From JAVBOW01 sp031549495 (GTDB lineage: Bacteria; Bacteroidota; Bacteroidia; Bacteroidales; Rikenellaceae), in the NCBI GenBank assembly GCA_031549495.1, contig JAVBPS010000028.1, positions 1 to 59,024 of the forward strand: a stretch of DNA of 59,024 bases. Direction: 5' to 3'. The notes beneath the pieces are model-generated. The model ran no database searches. It saw nothing but the letters and a program-made list of their open reading frames with translations, and had not been told where the DNA came from. Shown here piece by piece: positions 28,201 through 35,950 of this stretch; within the stretch, counting starts at the first letter, position 1; every line of letters starts with the position of its first letter. The position numbers were made by a program, and so were the translations under genes.

Positions 28201-28419
28201 CAGCGTGCCCGTTGCCGGGACGGCCAGCCTGAACGCACCGTCGGTACCGGTCGTCGTCCCTGTCGTGGTGCCTTTCACTACGACCGCAGCGCCCGTGACG
28301 GGTGCCTGGTTGCCGTCCAGGACCACGCCCGTGATATTCCTGCCTCCCGTTTGCGCGAACGCCTGGATGCAGAAAAGCATGCAGCAGAATAGCGTACATA
28401 ATGTAGTTCTTGAAATCAT
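25201..28419 (-). CDS. SusC/RagA family TonB-dependent transporter (locus 1)
   Basis: This is a 1072-residue outer-membrane importer for oligosaccharides. Signal peptide MISRTTLCTLFCCMLFCIQA is followed directly by a carboxypeptidase-regulatory-like domain (NITGVVLDGNQAPVTGAAVV). The TonB-box region is MDQIVVVGYGTMRKKDLTG. The plug has LKDASAAAIYGAKGANGVI, the SusC signature, and the barrel ends RVFTLGLNLTF. There is no STN domain, in keeping with control by an HTCS and not by a FecR/sigma pair. A 65-base gap separates it from the esterase gene upstream. Confidence 0.96.
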   Translation of the reverse strand: MISRTTLCTLFCCMLFCIQAFAQTGGRNITGVVLDGNQAPVTGAAVVVKGTTTGTTTGTDGAFRLAVPATGTLVISSPGYTTQEVELTAAGAYNVSMEESIRLMDQIVVVGYGTMRKKDLTGSITQIRPDNIAVENPGTVQDILRNTPGLQVGYDASAKGGGDLKIRGQRSVYTAENHNSPLLILDGMAFFGELSEINPDDIGQIDILKDASAAAIYGAKGANGVIVITTKTGKKGKPVVNVTSNFGFSQQVSNRERWTPSGYMQHRSDWYTKSTYGVNPATGEYDAYQTGIYASSPEYYTNPAQLSGVSLDEWRGYTVNDGDESDQSIWGKRLGLMGNALNNYLNGKSVDWEDKAFRLGFSQDYSASVNGATDRASYYFSMGYLKNQGVRIDDTYEAVRANMKVNFDVNKWFQLGANVNFQDRSDQNSDRRMNLGSELQNSPYSDYADQYGNPVQYPLDANYGSGNTRGYNWDFIRQYQEIERGYTTLNTIFNAKITLPFNITYTFNAAPRYQFYYDREFLSSELPFSTPTDRGVDRESRKRFDWSLNNTINWDYTFCKKHHVMLTLVQEAEARQYWSDKIEARLILPSDALGFHNTQNGTKENSTFSTKDTRETADALLARLFYSYDDRYAITASIRRDGYSAFGTSNPYSTFPSVAVAWTFSNEKFFSPLLEVMNYGKLRFSYGKNGNRSLGDPYLALANLSAGSGNMHAYIDATGNNVFYRYLMMDRMPNRFLQWEKTASWNTGLDFGFFNNRLTGSIEYYRMQTLDMIMTRSLPEFTGFSNITTNLGQVDNNGIEVSLESLNINNKNFRWTTSVGFSYNNNLIKHLYYDYVDGVEQSDVPNKWFINQPISAIWDYRVDGIWQKNEVEEAKKYGQVPGDPKVANIYTADDVTQADGTVTHVYNDKDKVLLGQTVAPYRWSMRNELTFRKNLTISCNIYSYMGHKSLSGNYLNNDSADGKMANSIANLPAKKYWTVDNATNEYGRLDANGPTGAASPGKVYNRSFVRLENVTIAYTLPQKWTQKIDLERVKVYGTVRNLATWAPDWEYGDPETGDWAARVFTLGLNLTF

Positions 28420-28484
28420 GCCATTAAGTTTTAAGTTAGACTTAGGTTATTTTGAGGGTTTTAAGATTTGTTGGCAGGCGGATG

Positions 28485-29369
28485 TTATTGCGGGTTCGCC
28501 GCCTTGAGTTTGCGTACGATGTAATTGGCGTGCACCGTTTGTCCGGCGCCGTTCGGATGCAGTCCGTCGCGCAGGTAGGTGTCCGCGTTGCCGGACGTGA
28601 TCCCGGATTCGTTGTAGCAGTCGAAATAGGGGATCGACAGCCCCTCGCAGACGGCCTTGATGACGGCGATCTTTTGGGTGTTTTCAGCGTTCTTGTTCGG
28701 ATATTTGACCAGCGAGGCCTGCAAGGGGCCGGCGACATAGATCTTCGCGCCGGGGAACTTGTTTCGCAGCGTGACCAGGCACCATTTCATCGCGCCGGCC
28801 ATCGTGTACAGGTCGAGCTTGGCCAGGTCGCTCTCGGCCAGCGCTTCCGCCGCGACCCCCATGGTCGCGGAGGCGGCGTCATTGGTGCCGTAGGAGAGGA
28901 CGATCACGTCGGGCGATTTGGACACCCAGTGGTTCCCGGCCAGGTATTTCTGCACGTGCACCACGGCGCAGTTGTTGATGATCCGCTGGAACGCTTCGGT
29001 GCCCGTGTTGCTTTCGTTGCTGTATCCGGCGAATTTGGGATCCGTGTAGTCCTGCGTGCGGATAACGCCCGCGGGCGCCCATACGGGATCTGCGGTGACC
29101 GATCTTTCCCGTTTATACCAGCAGGCCCCGGCGAAAGCCCCGTTATAGAGGTCGCCGAATTCCAGTCTCGTCCGGGTCTGGTAGGCCCAGCTGGTATTGT
29201 TGGATTGATCCGAGGTGATGCTGTTCCCGAAGGCCACCAGGTTCTTGCCTTTGAATACGGTGTACGCGGGCGTCGTCTCTTTCCCGGGCTCATCCCCGCC
29301 GCCGGAGCAGGCCGAAGAGGAGGTCGCCAGGAAAAAGAGTATCGGGAAAAGCAGCAGGGGGTTTTTCAT
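28485..29369 (-). CDS. SGNH/GDSL-type esterase lipoprotein
   Basis: This is a 294-residue lipoprotein (lipobox SSSAC, Cys21) of the SGNH hydrolase superfamily, probably a carbohydrate esterase such as an acetyl esterase. Block I is LVAFGNSIT, with Asn where the GDS motif usually has Asp but with the nucleophilic Ser retained. Block III is VLSYGTNDAAS, and block V is YLRDGLHPNGAG with the Asp-His pair. It sits 12 bases after the GH105 gene. Esterases of this fold often accompany GH105 in pectin or rhamnogalacturonan loci. The actual acyl group and sugar are not known. Confidence 0.88.
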   Translation of the reverse strand: MKNPLLLFPILFFLATSSSACSGGGDEPGKETTPAYTVFKGKNLVAFGNSITSDQSNNTSWAYQTRTRLEFGDLYNGAFAGACWYKRERSVTADPVWAPAGVIRTQDYTDPKFAGYSNESNTGTEAFQRIINNCAVVHVQKYLAGNHWVSKSPDVIVLSYGTNDAASATMGVAAEALAESDLAKLDLYTMAGAMKWCLVTLRNKFPGAKIYVAGPLQASLVKYPNKNAENTQKIAVIKAVCEGLSIPYFDCYNESGITSGNADTYLRDGLHPNGAGQTVHANYIVRKLKAANPQ

Positions 29370-29381
29370 CGCGGCGTTGTG

Positions 29382-30482
29382 TTATTGCAGCAGGGCCACG
29401 GCGCACCACAGGTAAGGGGCCTGCCCGTGCAGGTCGCCGGCCAGACGCGGACGGTCGTAGTAATACTGCTCGTCGTTCTTCTTGCCGGTGCCGATGCAGA
29501 CCTCGGTCACGTTGTTGCGCTCGTCGATGTAGGAGACCAGCGTCAGCCACGCTTTGCGGGCGGCCGGGGCGTATACCGCGGCGTCCAGCCATCCCTGTTT
29601 GACACCCACGATGAAGGCGTATGTGAACATGGCCGAACCGGAGGTTTCGGGCCAGCAGTCCGCCTTGTCGATCAGTTGGTGCCACATACCGTTGGCGTCC
29701 TGGTATTTGAGAAGGCTCTCCATCATGGTCAGGTAGCCCTTCATGATGCGCGCGCGGTCTTTGTGGTCCGCGGGCAGGTCACGCAGGATATTGGCCATGC
29801 CCACGGCCATCCAGCCCGCGCCGCGCGCCCAATAATAAGGTACGTCCGGGGCGTGGTAGAAAAGACCGTTCGGACGCTGGATCGTTTCCAGGTAGAGGAC
29901 CATCTCCTCGGCCGCACGGTCGAGGTATTTACGGTCACCCGTCACCTCATACGCCTTGGCCTGCACGAAGGTGATCATGTACATGTCGTCGATCCACAGG
30001 CGGGTCTGCCACGAATAGCCTTTGGCGGCCCACTCTTTCTCTTCGGGCTTCGCGTCGGCGGGCACTTCCCACTGGCTGTCGGCGTAGGCGAGGCCCATCT
30101 GCTTGTAGCGGGGATCCCCCGTGATCTGGAACAGCTGCAGGGCCAGCCCTCCGAACATGTTGTAATCCACATGGTTCATCGGGGGCAGCAACGCCGCCTC
30201 GCGCCCGAAGAAAGGCTCGAATTTGCTTTCCAGCTGGCTCAGCAGCTGCTTGTCGTTCACCTGGACGGCGAAATCGAGCGCACCGTTCCAGGTGCACACT
30301 TCCGCGTAATGGATATAGCGACCCGCGTAAAGGTCGTGCCGGGCCCCTATGAAATTGCAGGCCAGGCGTTTGCCGACCTCTTTAGGCGTGGAGCCTTTAG
30401 GAAAGCCGGTCAGCGGCGATTTTTCGCGCGCGAGGGCCAGAAGGGGCAGAAACAGGAATACAAGAAGGATTTTTTTACTCAT
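29382..30482 (-). CDS. GH105 family unsaturated glucuronyl/rhamnogalacturonyl hydrolase
   Basis: This is a 366-residue exported enzyme (signal MSKKILLVFLFLPLLALA) of the alpha6/alpha6-barrel family that removes unsaturated uronic acids from lyase products. Characteristic segments are HVDYNMFGGLALQLF, SWQTRLWIDDMYMITFVQAK, PYYWARGAGWMAVGMANI and ETSGSAMFTYAF, which together match GH105. It usually works downstream of a polysaccharide lyase, and none is in the window. It lies 21 bases after the GH130-like gene and is second in the minus-strand run. The lone GH105 implies lyase-generated oligosaccharides of a uronate-containing polymer. Confidence 0.9.
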   Translation of the reverse strand: MSKKILLVFLFLPLLALAREKSPLTGFPKGSTPKEVGKRLACNFIGARHDLYAGRYIHYAEVCTWNGALDFAVQVNDKQLLSQLESKFEPFFGREAALLPPMNHVDYNMFGGLALQLFQITGDPRYKQMGLAYADSQWEVPADAKPEEKEWAAKGYSWQTRLWIDDMYMITFVQAKAYEVTGDRKYLDRAAEEMVLYLETIQRPNGLFYHAPDVPYYWARGAGWMAVGMANILRDLPADHKDRARIMKGYLTMMESLLKYQDANGMWHQLIDKADCWPETSGSAMFTYAFIVGVKQGWLDAAVYAPAARKAWLTLVSYIDERNNVTEVCIGTGKKNDEQYYYDRPRLAGDLHGQAPYLWCAVALLQ

Positions 30483-30503
30483 GGTCTCTATGGTTTGAAA
30501 GAT

Positions 30504-31643
30504 TTATCGGTAATCGCATACGGCCACCCCGATCCGGGAATCGGCGCATCCGTAATAGAGGTACAGTTTCCCGTCCAGATAAGCCAGGCCCTCGATGAAC
30601 ACGGTTCCCTGGACGTATTGCCCGCTTTTCTCATAGTCGGTTTCGGGGTAGAAGAAAGGTTTGTCCAGCCGGTCCAATACTTTGCAAGGGTCCCCGGCGT
30701 CCAGCAGCAGTTGTCCGGCGCAGTAGGCCCCCGACGGATAGGCCGGATCGCCGATCCCGTCCCGCTTCCCGTTTTTGCCGTTGTACAGCAGCACGATCCC
30801 GTCGCGGGTCAGCAGCGCCGGCGGGCCGCACTCGGTGAGCACGCTGTCGAAATACCCTTCGCGGGGCTTCGCGATCGCTTTAAGCTCACCGGTTTCATCC
30901 AGCACCGGATCCCAATGGATCAGGTCGTCGGACGTGGCGGCGTGTACCGCCCGCTCGCCCCAGTACATGAAATATTTCCCGGATATCTTTTCAATGACGA
31001 TCTCCCCGTCTTTTATCGTGGTGAGGATCGAACCCGACTTGCAGAACATATCCTTGAACCGTCCGTCGTAGGCCTGCCCGAAAGCCGCCCCGTGCTTTTC
31101 CCAATTTATAAGGTCTCGCGAGGTGGCCACCGCCAGGCGGGCGGTCTTGCGGTTCCATGCCGTATAGAGCGCGACGTACAAGCCGTCCCCGGTCACGGCC
31201 ACCCGCATATCCTCGCACCCTCCCGGATGCTCCAAATCGGCAAACCGCCCGTCAGGGAACAGGACGGGCGTTTTACGCCTTTGCATGGTGACGCCGTCCG
31301 CGCTCTCGGCGTACCCGATGCGCGAGGTGCGCCTGCCGATCCCCTGTCCTGAATTATCTTCGGCCCGGTACAGCACGGCTATTTTGCCGTCTTTGACTAC
31401 GGCCGCGGGATTGAACGTGTCGCTTTCTTCCCATTTGACCATGCGCCCCTGCATCGGGCAGAGGAATTCGCTGGCCGTGTCGGGGGCGATGACCGCATGG
31501 CCGATATCGGGACGGACAAACCCGCCCAATGCCCATTGGGGTGAGCTGCACCCTGCCGGCGTGGTTTGTTCCGCCTGTGCGGGCAGACCAACCAGCAGGA
31601 GCAGAGCTAAATATGTGCGGAAAGAAGTGATGTGTTCCTTCAT
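30504..31643 (-). CDS. GH130-like five-bladed propeller glycosidase or phosphorylase
   Basis: This is a 379-residue exported protein. The start chosen is MKEHITSFRTYLALLLLVGL, which begins directly with a signal peptide; an ATG six codons upstream is also in frame. Features fit GH130: FNPAAVVKDGKIAVLYRAED, TSRIGYAESADGV, and HPGGCEDMRVAVTGDGLY, which corresponds to the family GCEDPR segment with Met for Pro. VLTECGPPALLTRDGIVLLY comes later. Family members are beta-mannoside phosphorylases or hydrolases; a GH43-type enzyme is the alternative. It is the first gene of the operon, diverging from HTCS 2. Confidence 0.75.
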   Translation of the reverse strand: MKEHITSFRTYLALLLLVGLPAQAEQTTPAGCSSPQWALGGFVRPDIGHAVIAPDTASEFLCPMQGRMVKWEESDTFNPAAVVKDGKIAVLYRAEDNSGQGIGRRTSRIGYAESADGVTMQRRKTPVLFPDGRFADLEHPGGCEDMRVAVTGDGLYVALYTAWNRKTARLAVATSRDLINWEKHGAAFGQAYDGRFKDMFCKSGSILTTIKDGEIVIEKISGKYFMYWGERAVHAATSDDLIHWDPVLDETGELKAIAKPREGYFDSVLTECGPPALLTRDGIVLLYNGKNGKRDGIGDPAYPSGAYCAGQLLLDAGDPCKVLDRLDKPFFYPETDYEKSGQYVQGTVFIEGLAYLDGKLYLYYGCADSRIGVAVCDYR

Positions 31644-31660
31644 TTGTAGCGGTTGTAACA

Positions 31661-31668
31661 CAAATGTA
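31661..31668 (-). promoter_or_regulatory. Candidate locus 1 operon promoter -7 box
   Basis: TACATTTG on the minus strand fits TAnnTTTG, 18 bases before the GH130-like start codon. The -33 side (CTGT, 19 bases upstream) is poor, as expected for a promoter needing an activator such as the adjacent HTCS. Confidence 0.45.
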
Positions 31669-31691
31669 GGGCGCTCCTGACAACTCTACAG

Positions 31692-31783
31692 CCTCATTTC
31701 CGCCAAAGATGTCCTCATGAAAATGAATTCGGACCACCCCGATATTTTTGGCGGAAACAAGAACACATTGCGGAGAAATGAGG
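31692..31783. promoter_or_regulatory. Candidate HTCS operator: nested direct and inverted repeats
   Basis: CCTCAT occurs at 31692-31697 and again 21 bases later at 31713-31718, two helical turns apart, as often found for AraC-type activators. TTTCCGCCAAA (31697-31707) is mirrored exactly by TTTGGCGGAAA (31747-31757). CCTCATTTC (31692-31700) is mirrored by GAAATGAGG (31775-31783), and GTCCTCAT (31711-31718) by ATGAGGAC (31778-31785). The cluster lies between the divergent GH130-like and HTCS 2 genes. Confidence 0.45.
31743..31750 (+). promoter_or_regulatory. Candidate HTCS 2 promoter -7 box
   Basis: TATTTTTG fits TAnnTTTG about 95 bases before the HTCS 2 start codon and overlaps the repeat cluster. 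No good -33 element is visible, so the assignment is tentative. Confidence 0.3.
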
Positions 31784-31845
31784 ACGCAACTAAGGATAGG
31801 ATTCCTTTTCTTTGTATAAGGTTTATTCAGTTTCGACGACACGGC

Positions 31846-34800
31846 ATGACGCGCATTCGTATCCTCATATCAATCATCGTATTAACCGGCATCCACGCCC
31901 GTCTGGACGCCTATAACATCCGTCATATCAGCAGTCGGGACGGCTTGTCCAACAGCGCCGTGATCTGTTTGCTGCAGGATACGGAGCGCTACCTGTGGAT
32001 AGGAACCTACGACGGATTGGATAAATACGACGGAACCAATATCTCCATCTACAAGCCCAGCGTCAGCGATACGCGCAGCCTTGCGGGCAACGTGATCCGG
32101 ACGATAGTCGAATCGGACGCCGACTATCTATGGATCGTGACCAAATCGGGCCTGGATAAATTCTCGAAGAAAAAAGGGAAAGTGGTCGCCCATTTCGGCG
32201 AATTCATGGAAAATTGCCTGGTCACGAGCGACCACAAAGGCAATGTGCTTGTCCTGAAGCAGACCGGGACGCTGCACTATTACGACCCTGTGGCCGACCG
32301 CTTCAATGAGATGGCCTTCCCCGATGCGGAAGGCTACGGCAATTGCCGGAGCCTGATCCTCGATTCCGGCGGCAGGCTGTGGGTCACCACGCGCGCGGGG
32401 GCCGTCAAACGGTTCGATGTCGCCTGGCCGGCCATGGCCGCGCCACGCCTGACCGCGGCGGATAACGGCAACGGCCAGGAGCCGGTCATCTATACTTTTT
32501 ATGACAAGGGACGGGTGATCGTCGTCAACAAGAAAGGGGACCTGTATGTCGTGCAGGGCGAACAGAAAACGTGGATCAGGAACATCCATCCCGAGCTTGC
32601 GCAATACGGGGATATCACCTCCGTTATCTTCGACGATAACGACGTGCTGATCGCCTTCCGGGTGAACGGGCTGATCAGGCTCGACCACAAGAACGGGTAT
32701 GAAGCCGAGAAACTGCCTGTGGACTGCGGTGTTTTCTGTTTGCTCAAGGATGACGACCAGGATATCGTATGGGCCGGTACCGACGGGCAGGGCGTGTACG
32801 CCTTCATGAAAGAGGAATACGTGTTCAACGGGATCAGCCTGGACGAGTTGGCCATCAACAAGCAGCGGCCGATACGCGCCATCTGTACCGACCGCTATAA
32901 CGACCTGTGGCTCGGGACGAAAGGCAACGGGGTCATCCGGATCAAAAATTACAGCAACGCGCTGGAATACCGCTCCAACGTGGAGCATCTGACGACCGCC
33001 AACGGACTCGGCAACGACGCCGTTTTCTCGTTCGAGATGAGCTCCGGCAACAATGTGCTGTGGATGGGCTCGAACGGCCCGCACCTCGATTATTATTCGT
33101 ACGACGACCGCAGGATACGTCATCTGGCGAGCCCTGATCCTTCGCTCACGTTTACCGGGGTGCATGCCTTGCTGGAGAGCTGCGATTCCGTCCTTTGGGT
33201 GGCCGCGTCGCATAACCTGCTTAAAGTAAGCGTCCAGAAACGCGGGCCCCAGATGGTGGTTCGGGGCCTTCGTAAATTTGAGTTCGATATAAAGAATAAG
33301 GTGCGCTTCAACCGGATATTCTCCATGCGGCAGCAGAACGATTCGATCCTGTGGCTCGGAATGCGGGGAAACGGCGCCATCCGCTTCAATTTCATCGCGG
33401 GCAGTTACAACGTACTTACGTTCAGTGAGAACGGCATCGAGCCGATGAACGATATCCTGAGCATCTGCATAGACCGTAACGGGACCAAGTGGTTCGGTTC
33501 CAGTTACGGCATAAACAGGGTCGACGAAACGCCCGGCGGCGGATTCGCCTGCCGGAATTTCAATGAACGCGACGGATTGCCCAACAATACCATCCACGGG
33601 ATCCTGGAAACCCATGACGGCCGGTTATGGCTGAGCACCAATTCGGGCATTACCTTGTTCGACCCGGCCGATACGACGTTTCGCAGCTTCAACCACAAGA
33701 CGGGCCTGAAGGTGATCGAGTTCAGCGATAACGCCTATTATAAGGACGAGCGGCAGCCGGGATACTTTTTCGGGGGCGTCGACGGGCTCGTGTGGATCAA
33801 CCGCGGCCGCAATACCGGCAGGCATTTCGTCCCCCCGGTCTATTTTACAAAACTGAGGGTTTTCAATGAAGAGTTCCCCATCGCCGACTTTTTGGCTGAC
33901 AAGGGTGGAGAGAACTACCTGCGCCTGAAACACAATCAGAATTTTTTCACGGTCTCATTCATCGCCAACGACTATATCAACGGCATGAACGGGAAGTATT
34001 CCTACTTGTTGGATAACTTCAGCGATGTGTGGATGGACGCGAAGTCCTGCGAGGCGCGGTTCACCAACATCCCCCCGGGCAAATATGTGTTGAGGGTAAA
34101 ATATTCGAACGGGGCCGATGCCAACGACGACCAGATCGCCAGCCTGAACATCAAAATATCGCCTCCCTGGTACCTGACCCTGGCGGCCAGGATAGTATAC
34201 GCGATGGCGATCCTGGGGGCGCTGATCCTCGCGTACCTGTATCTGACGTTCCGGTATGAACGGAAGAAAAAGGTCATAGAGCAGCGGCTCGACCAGAGAT
34301 TCAAGGAAGAGATGTACGAAGGCAAGCTGCGCTTTCTGACCAACATCACCCACGAATTCTGCACCCCCCTGACGCTGATCTACACCCCCAGCGAACGCAT
34401 CCTGAACTATGCGGGAAGTGACGCTTTCGTCAGGAAATACGCGTCGGCGATCAAGTCGAACGCCGAAAAACTGAATAACCTGATCCAGGAGATCATCGAT
34501 TTCCGCCGGATGGAAACAGGCAATAAGGTCTGCGTGATCGAAAGCTGCAACATCAATAACATCTGTACCGAGATCGTCGATTCGTTCGCGGACCTGGCCG
34601 AGGAGAACCGGATCAATTTCACCCTCGATATCGCTTCCACGATCATCTGGAACGTAGACCCGACCTGCATCACCAAGATCCTCAACAACCTCATATCGAA
34701 CGCGTTCAAATACACGCTTCCCAACGGGTTCATCCATGTGACGGTCCGCACCGAGAACGAGCATCTGGTCCTGAGGGTATACAATACCGGCAAAGGGATC

Positions 34801-35913
34801 GAGCGCAAGGACATCCCCTACATGTTCAACCGCTATTCGGTCCTGGATAACGTCGAAACGAATTCCATCAAGGGCCTCTCATCGCGCAACGGGTTGGGGC
34901 TGGCGATCTGCAAAAGCATGGTGGACCTGCACGGGGGAACCATAGAGGTGGAGAGCGAGGTGGATAAATACGCCGAGTTCATCGTACGGTTGCCGGCGGC
35001 GAACCTGACGGAAACGGAAGACGGGCAGACGACCGACCGGCAAAAAGAGACCGCCGGCGGCCACGCGCGGGATAACGAACGATCCGCGCCGGGAAAAAGC
35101 GGGACGGTGCCGGATGATTTGCGGCAAAACCGGAGCCGTCCGACGATACTGATCATCGACGATAACGACACGCTGCTCTCCCTGCTGCGGGACATCCTTT
35201 CCGAGGATTACAACATCCTGGTGGCAAACGACGGGAACGAGGGTTTTGACAAACTGATCCATCTGACGCCCGACCTGGTCATAACGGACGTCATGATGCC
35301 GAACAGCGACGGCCTGTCGTTGACCAAAAAGATAAAGAACAATCCGCACACGATGCATATCCCGCTGATCATCCTTTCGGCCAAATCGGCGATCGGCGAT
35401 AAGATAAGCGGGATAGAATCGGGAGCGGACGCCTACATATCCAAGCCCTTCGACACGCAATACCTGAAAACCGTCATCCGTCAGCTGATCGACCGGCAGA
35501 GAAACCTCGAAGAGTACTACAACAGCTCGATCAGCGCGTATGACTATTACAACGGACAGTTGATGACCCGCGACGACCGCGATTTCATCGAGTCGGTCAT
35601 CGGGATCATCGAAAAGAATCTCAACAACATCGAATTCAGTCCTGAGGATCTGGCCGATAACCTTCGGGTCAGCATGCGTACCCTTTACCGCCGCTTCAAA
35701 GAGCTGGACCTGCTTCCTCCGAAGGACTTCATCAAGGAGCAGCGCATCACGCAGGCGGCCAAGATGATCCTGAAAACGAATTACACGATCCAGGAGGTCA
35801 TGTACAGCGTGGGCTTTACCACCCGCTCCCATTTTTACAAGGAATTCACCAAACGTTACAGCCAGTCGCCCAAAGAATACAGGGAAAGTCACAGTGACGA
35901 CGCCATAAAATGA
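31846..35913 (+). CDS. Hybrid two-component system regulator (HTCS 2)
   Basis: This is a 1355-residue sensor and regulator; the start MTRIRILISIIVLTGIHARL supplies the signal sequence. Periplasmic propeller repeats (RYLWIGTYDGLDKYDG and others) span about 22-690, then come a Y_Y_Y domain and a membrane helix (about 785-805). The kinase domain has His836 in FLTNITHEFCTPLTLI, and the ATPase has NLISNAFKYT and GLGLAICKSM. The receiver has Asp1148 in VITDVMMPNSDG, and an AraC-type DNA-binding domain ends the protein. In the kinase motif Cys replaces the usual Arg (HEFCTP instead of HE.RTP). It diverges from the GH130-like gene and so probably activates the SusCD operon. Confidence 0.94.
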   Translation: MTRIRILISIIVLTGIHARLDAYNIRHISSRDGLSNSAVICLLQDTERYLWIGTYDGLDKYDGTNISIYKPSVSDTRSLAGNVIRTIVESDADYLWIVTKSGLDKFSKKKGKVVAHFGEFMENCLVTSDHKGNVLVLKQTGTLHYYDPVADRFNEMAFPDAEGYGNCRSLILDSGGRLWVTTRAGAVKRFDVAWPAMAAPRLTAADNGNGQEPVIYTFYDKGRVIVVNKKGDLYVVQGEQKTWIRNIHPELAQYGDITSVIFDDNDVLIAFRVNGLIRLDHKNGYEAEKLPVDCGVFCLLKDDDQDIVWAGTDGQGVYAFMKEEYVFNGISLDELAINKQRPIRAICTDRYNDLWLGTKGNGVIRIKNYSNALEYRSNVEHLTTANGLGNDAVFSFEMSSGNNVLWMGSNGPHLDYYSYDDRRIRHLASPDPSLTFTGVHALLESCDSVLWVAASHNLLKVSVQKRGPQMVVRGLRKFEFDIKNKVRFNRIFSMRQQNDSILWLGMRGNGAIRFNFIAGSYNVLTFSENGIEPMNDILSICIDRNGTKWFGSSYGINRVDETPGGGFACRNFNERDGLPNNTIHGILETHDGRLWLSTNSGITLFDPADTTFRSFNHKTGLKVIEFSDNAYYKDERQPGYFFGGVDGLVWINRGRNTGRHFVPPVYFTKLRVFNEEFPIADFLADKGGENYLRLKHNQNFFTVSFIANDYINGMNGKYSYLLDNFSDVWMDAKSCEARFTNIPPGKYVLRVKYSNGADANDDQIASLNIKISPPWYLTLAARIVYAMAILGALILAYLYLTFRYERKKKVIEQRLDQRFKEEMYEGKLRFLTNITHEFCTPLTLIYTPSERILNYAGSDAFVRKYASAIKSNAEKLNNLIQEIIDFRRMETGNKVCVIESCNINNICTEIVDSFADLAEENRINFTLDIASTIIWNVDPTCITKILNNLISNAFKYTLPNGFIHVTVRTENEHLVLRVYNTGKGIERKDIPYMFNRYSVLDNVETNSIKGLSSRNGLGLAICKSMVDLHGGTIEVESEVDKYAEFIVRLPAANLTETEDGQTTDRQKETAGGHARDNERSAPGKSGTVPDDLRQNRSRPTILIIDDNDTLLSLLRDILSEDYNILVANDGNEGFDKLIHLTPDLVITDVMMPNSDGLSLTKKIKNNPHTMHIPLIILSAKSAIGDKISGIESGADAYISKPFDTQYLKTVIRQLIDRQRNLEEYYNSSISAYDYYNGQLMTRDDRDFIESVIGIIEKNLNNIEFSPEDLADNLRVSMRTLYRRFKELDLLPPKDFIKEQRITQAAKMILKTNYTIQEVMYSVGFTTRSHFYKEFTKRYSQSPKEYRESHSDDAIK

Positions 35914-35950
35914 AAAATCCTACTACAAACCAAATTAACCTTTTATTACT

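Noticed and set aside
25165..28392. 1075-codon plus-strand open frame opposite susC
   Set aside because: Antisense shadow of a GC-rich SusC gene with no recognisable domains.
28452..31352. 966-codon plus-strand open frame across GDSL, GH105 and GH130-like genes
   Set aside because: It spans three well-supported genes on the other strand and has no domain pattern.
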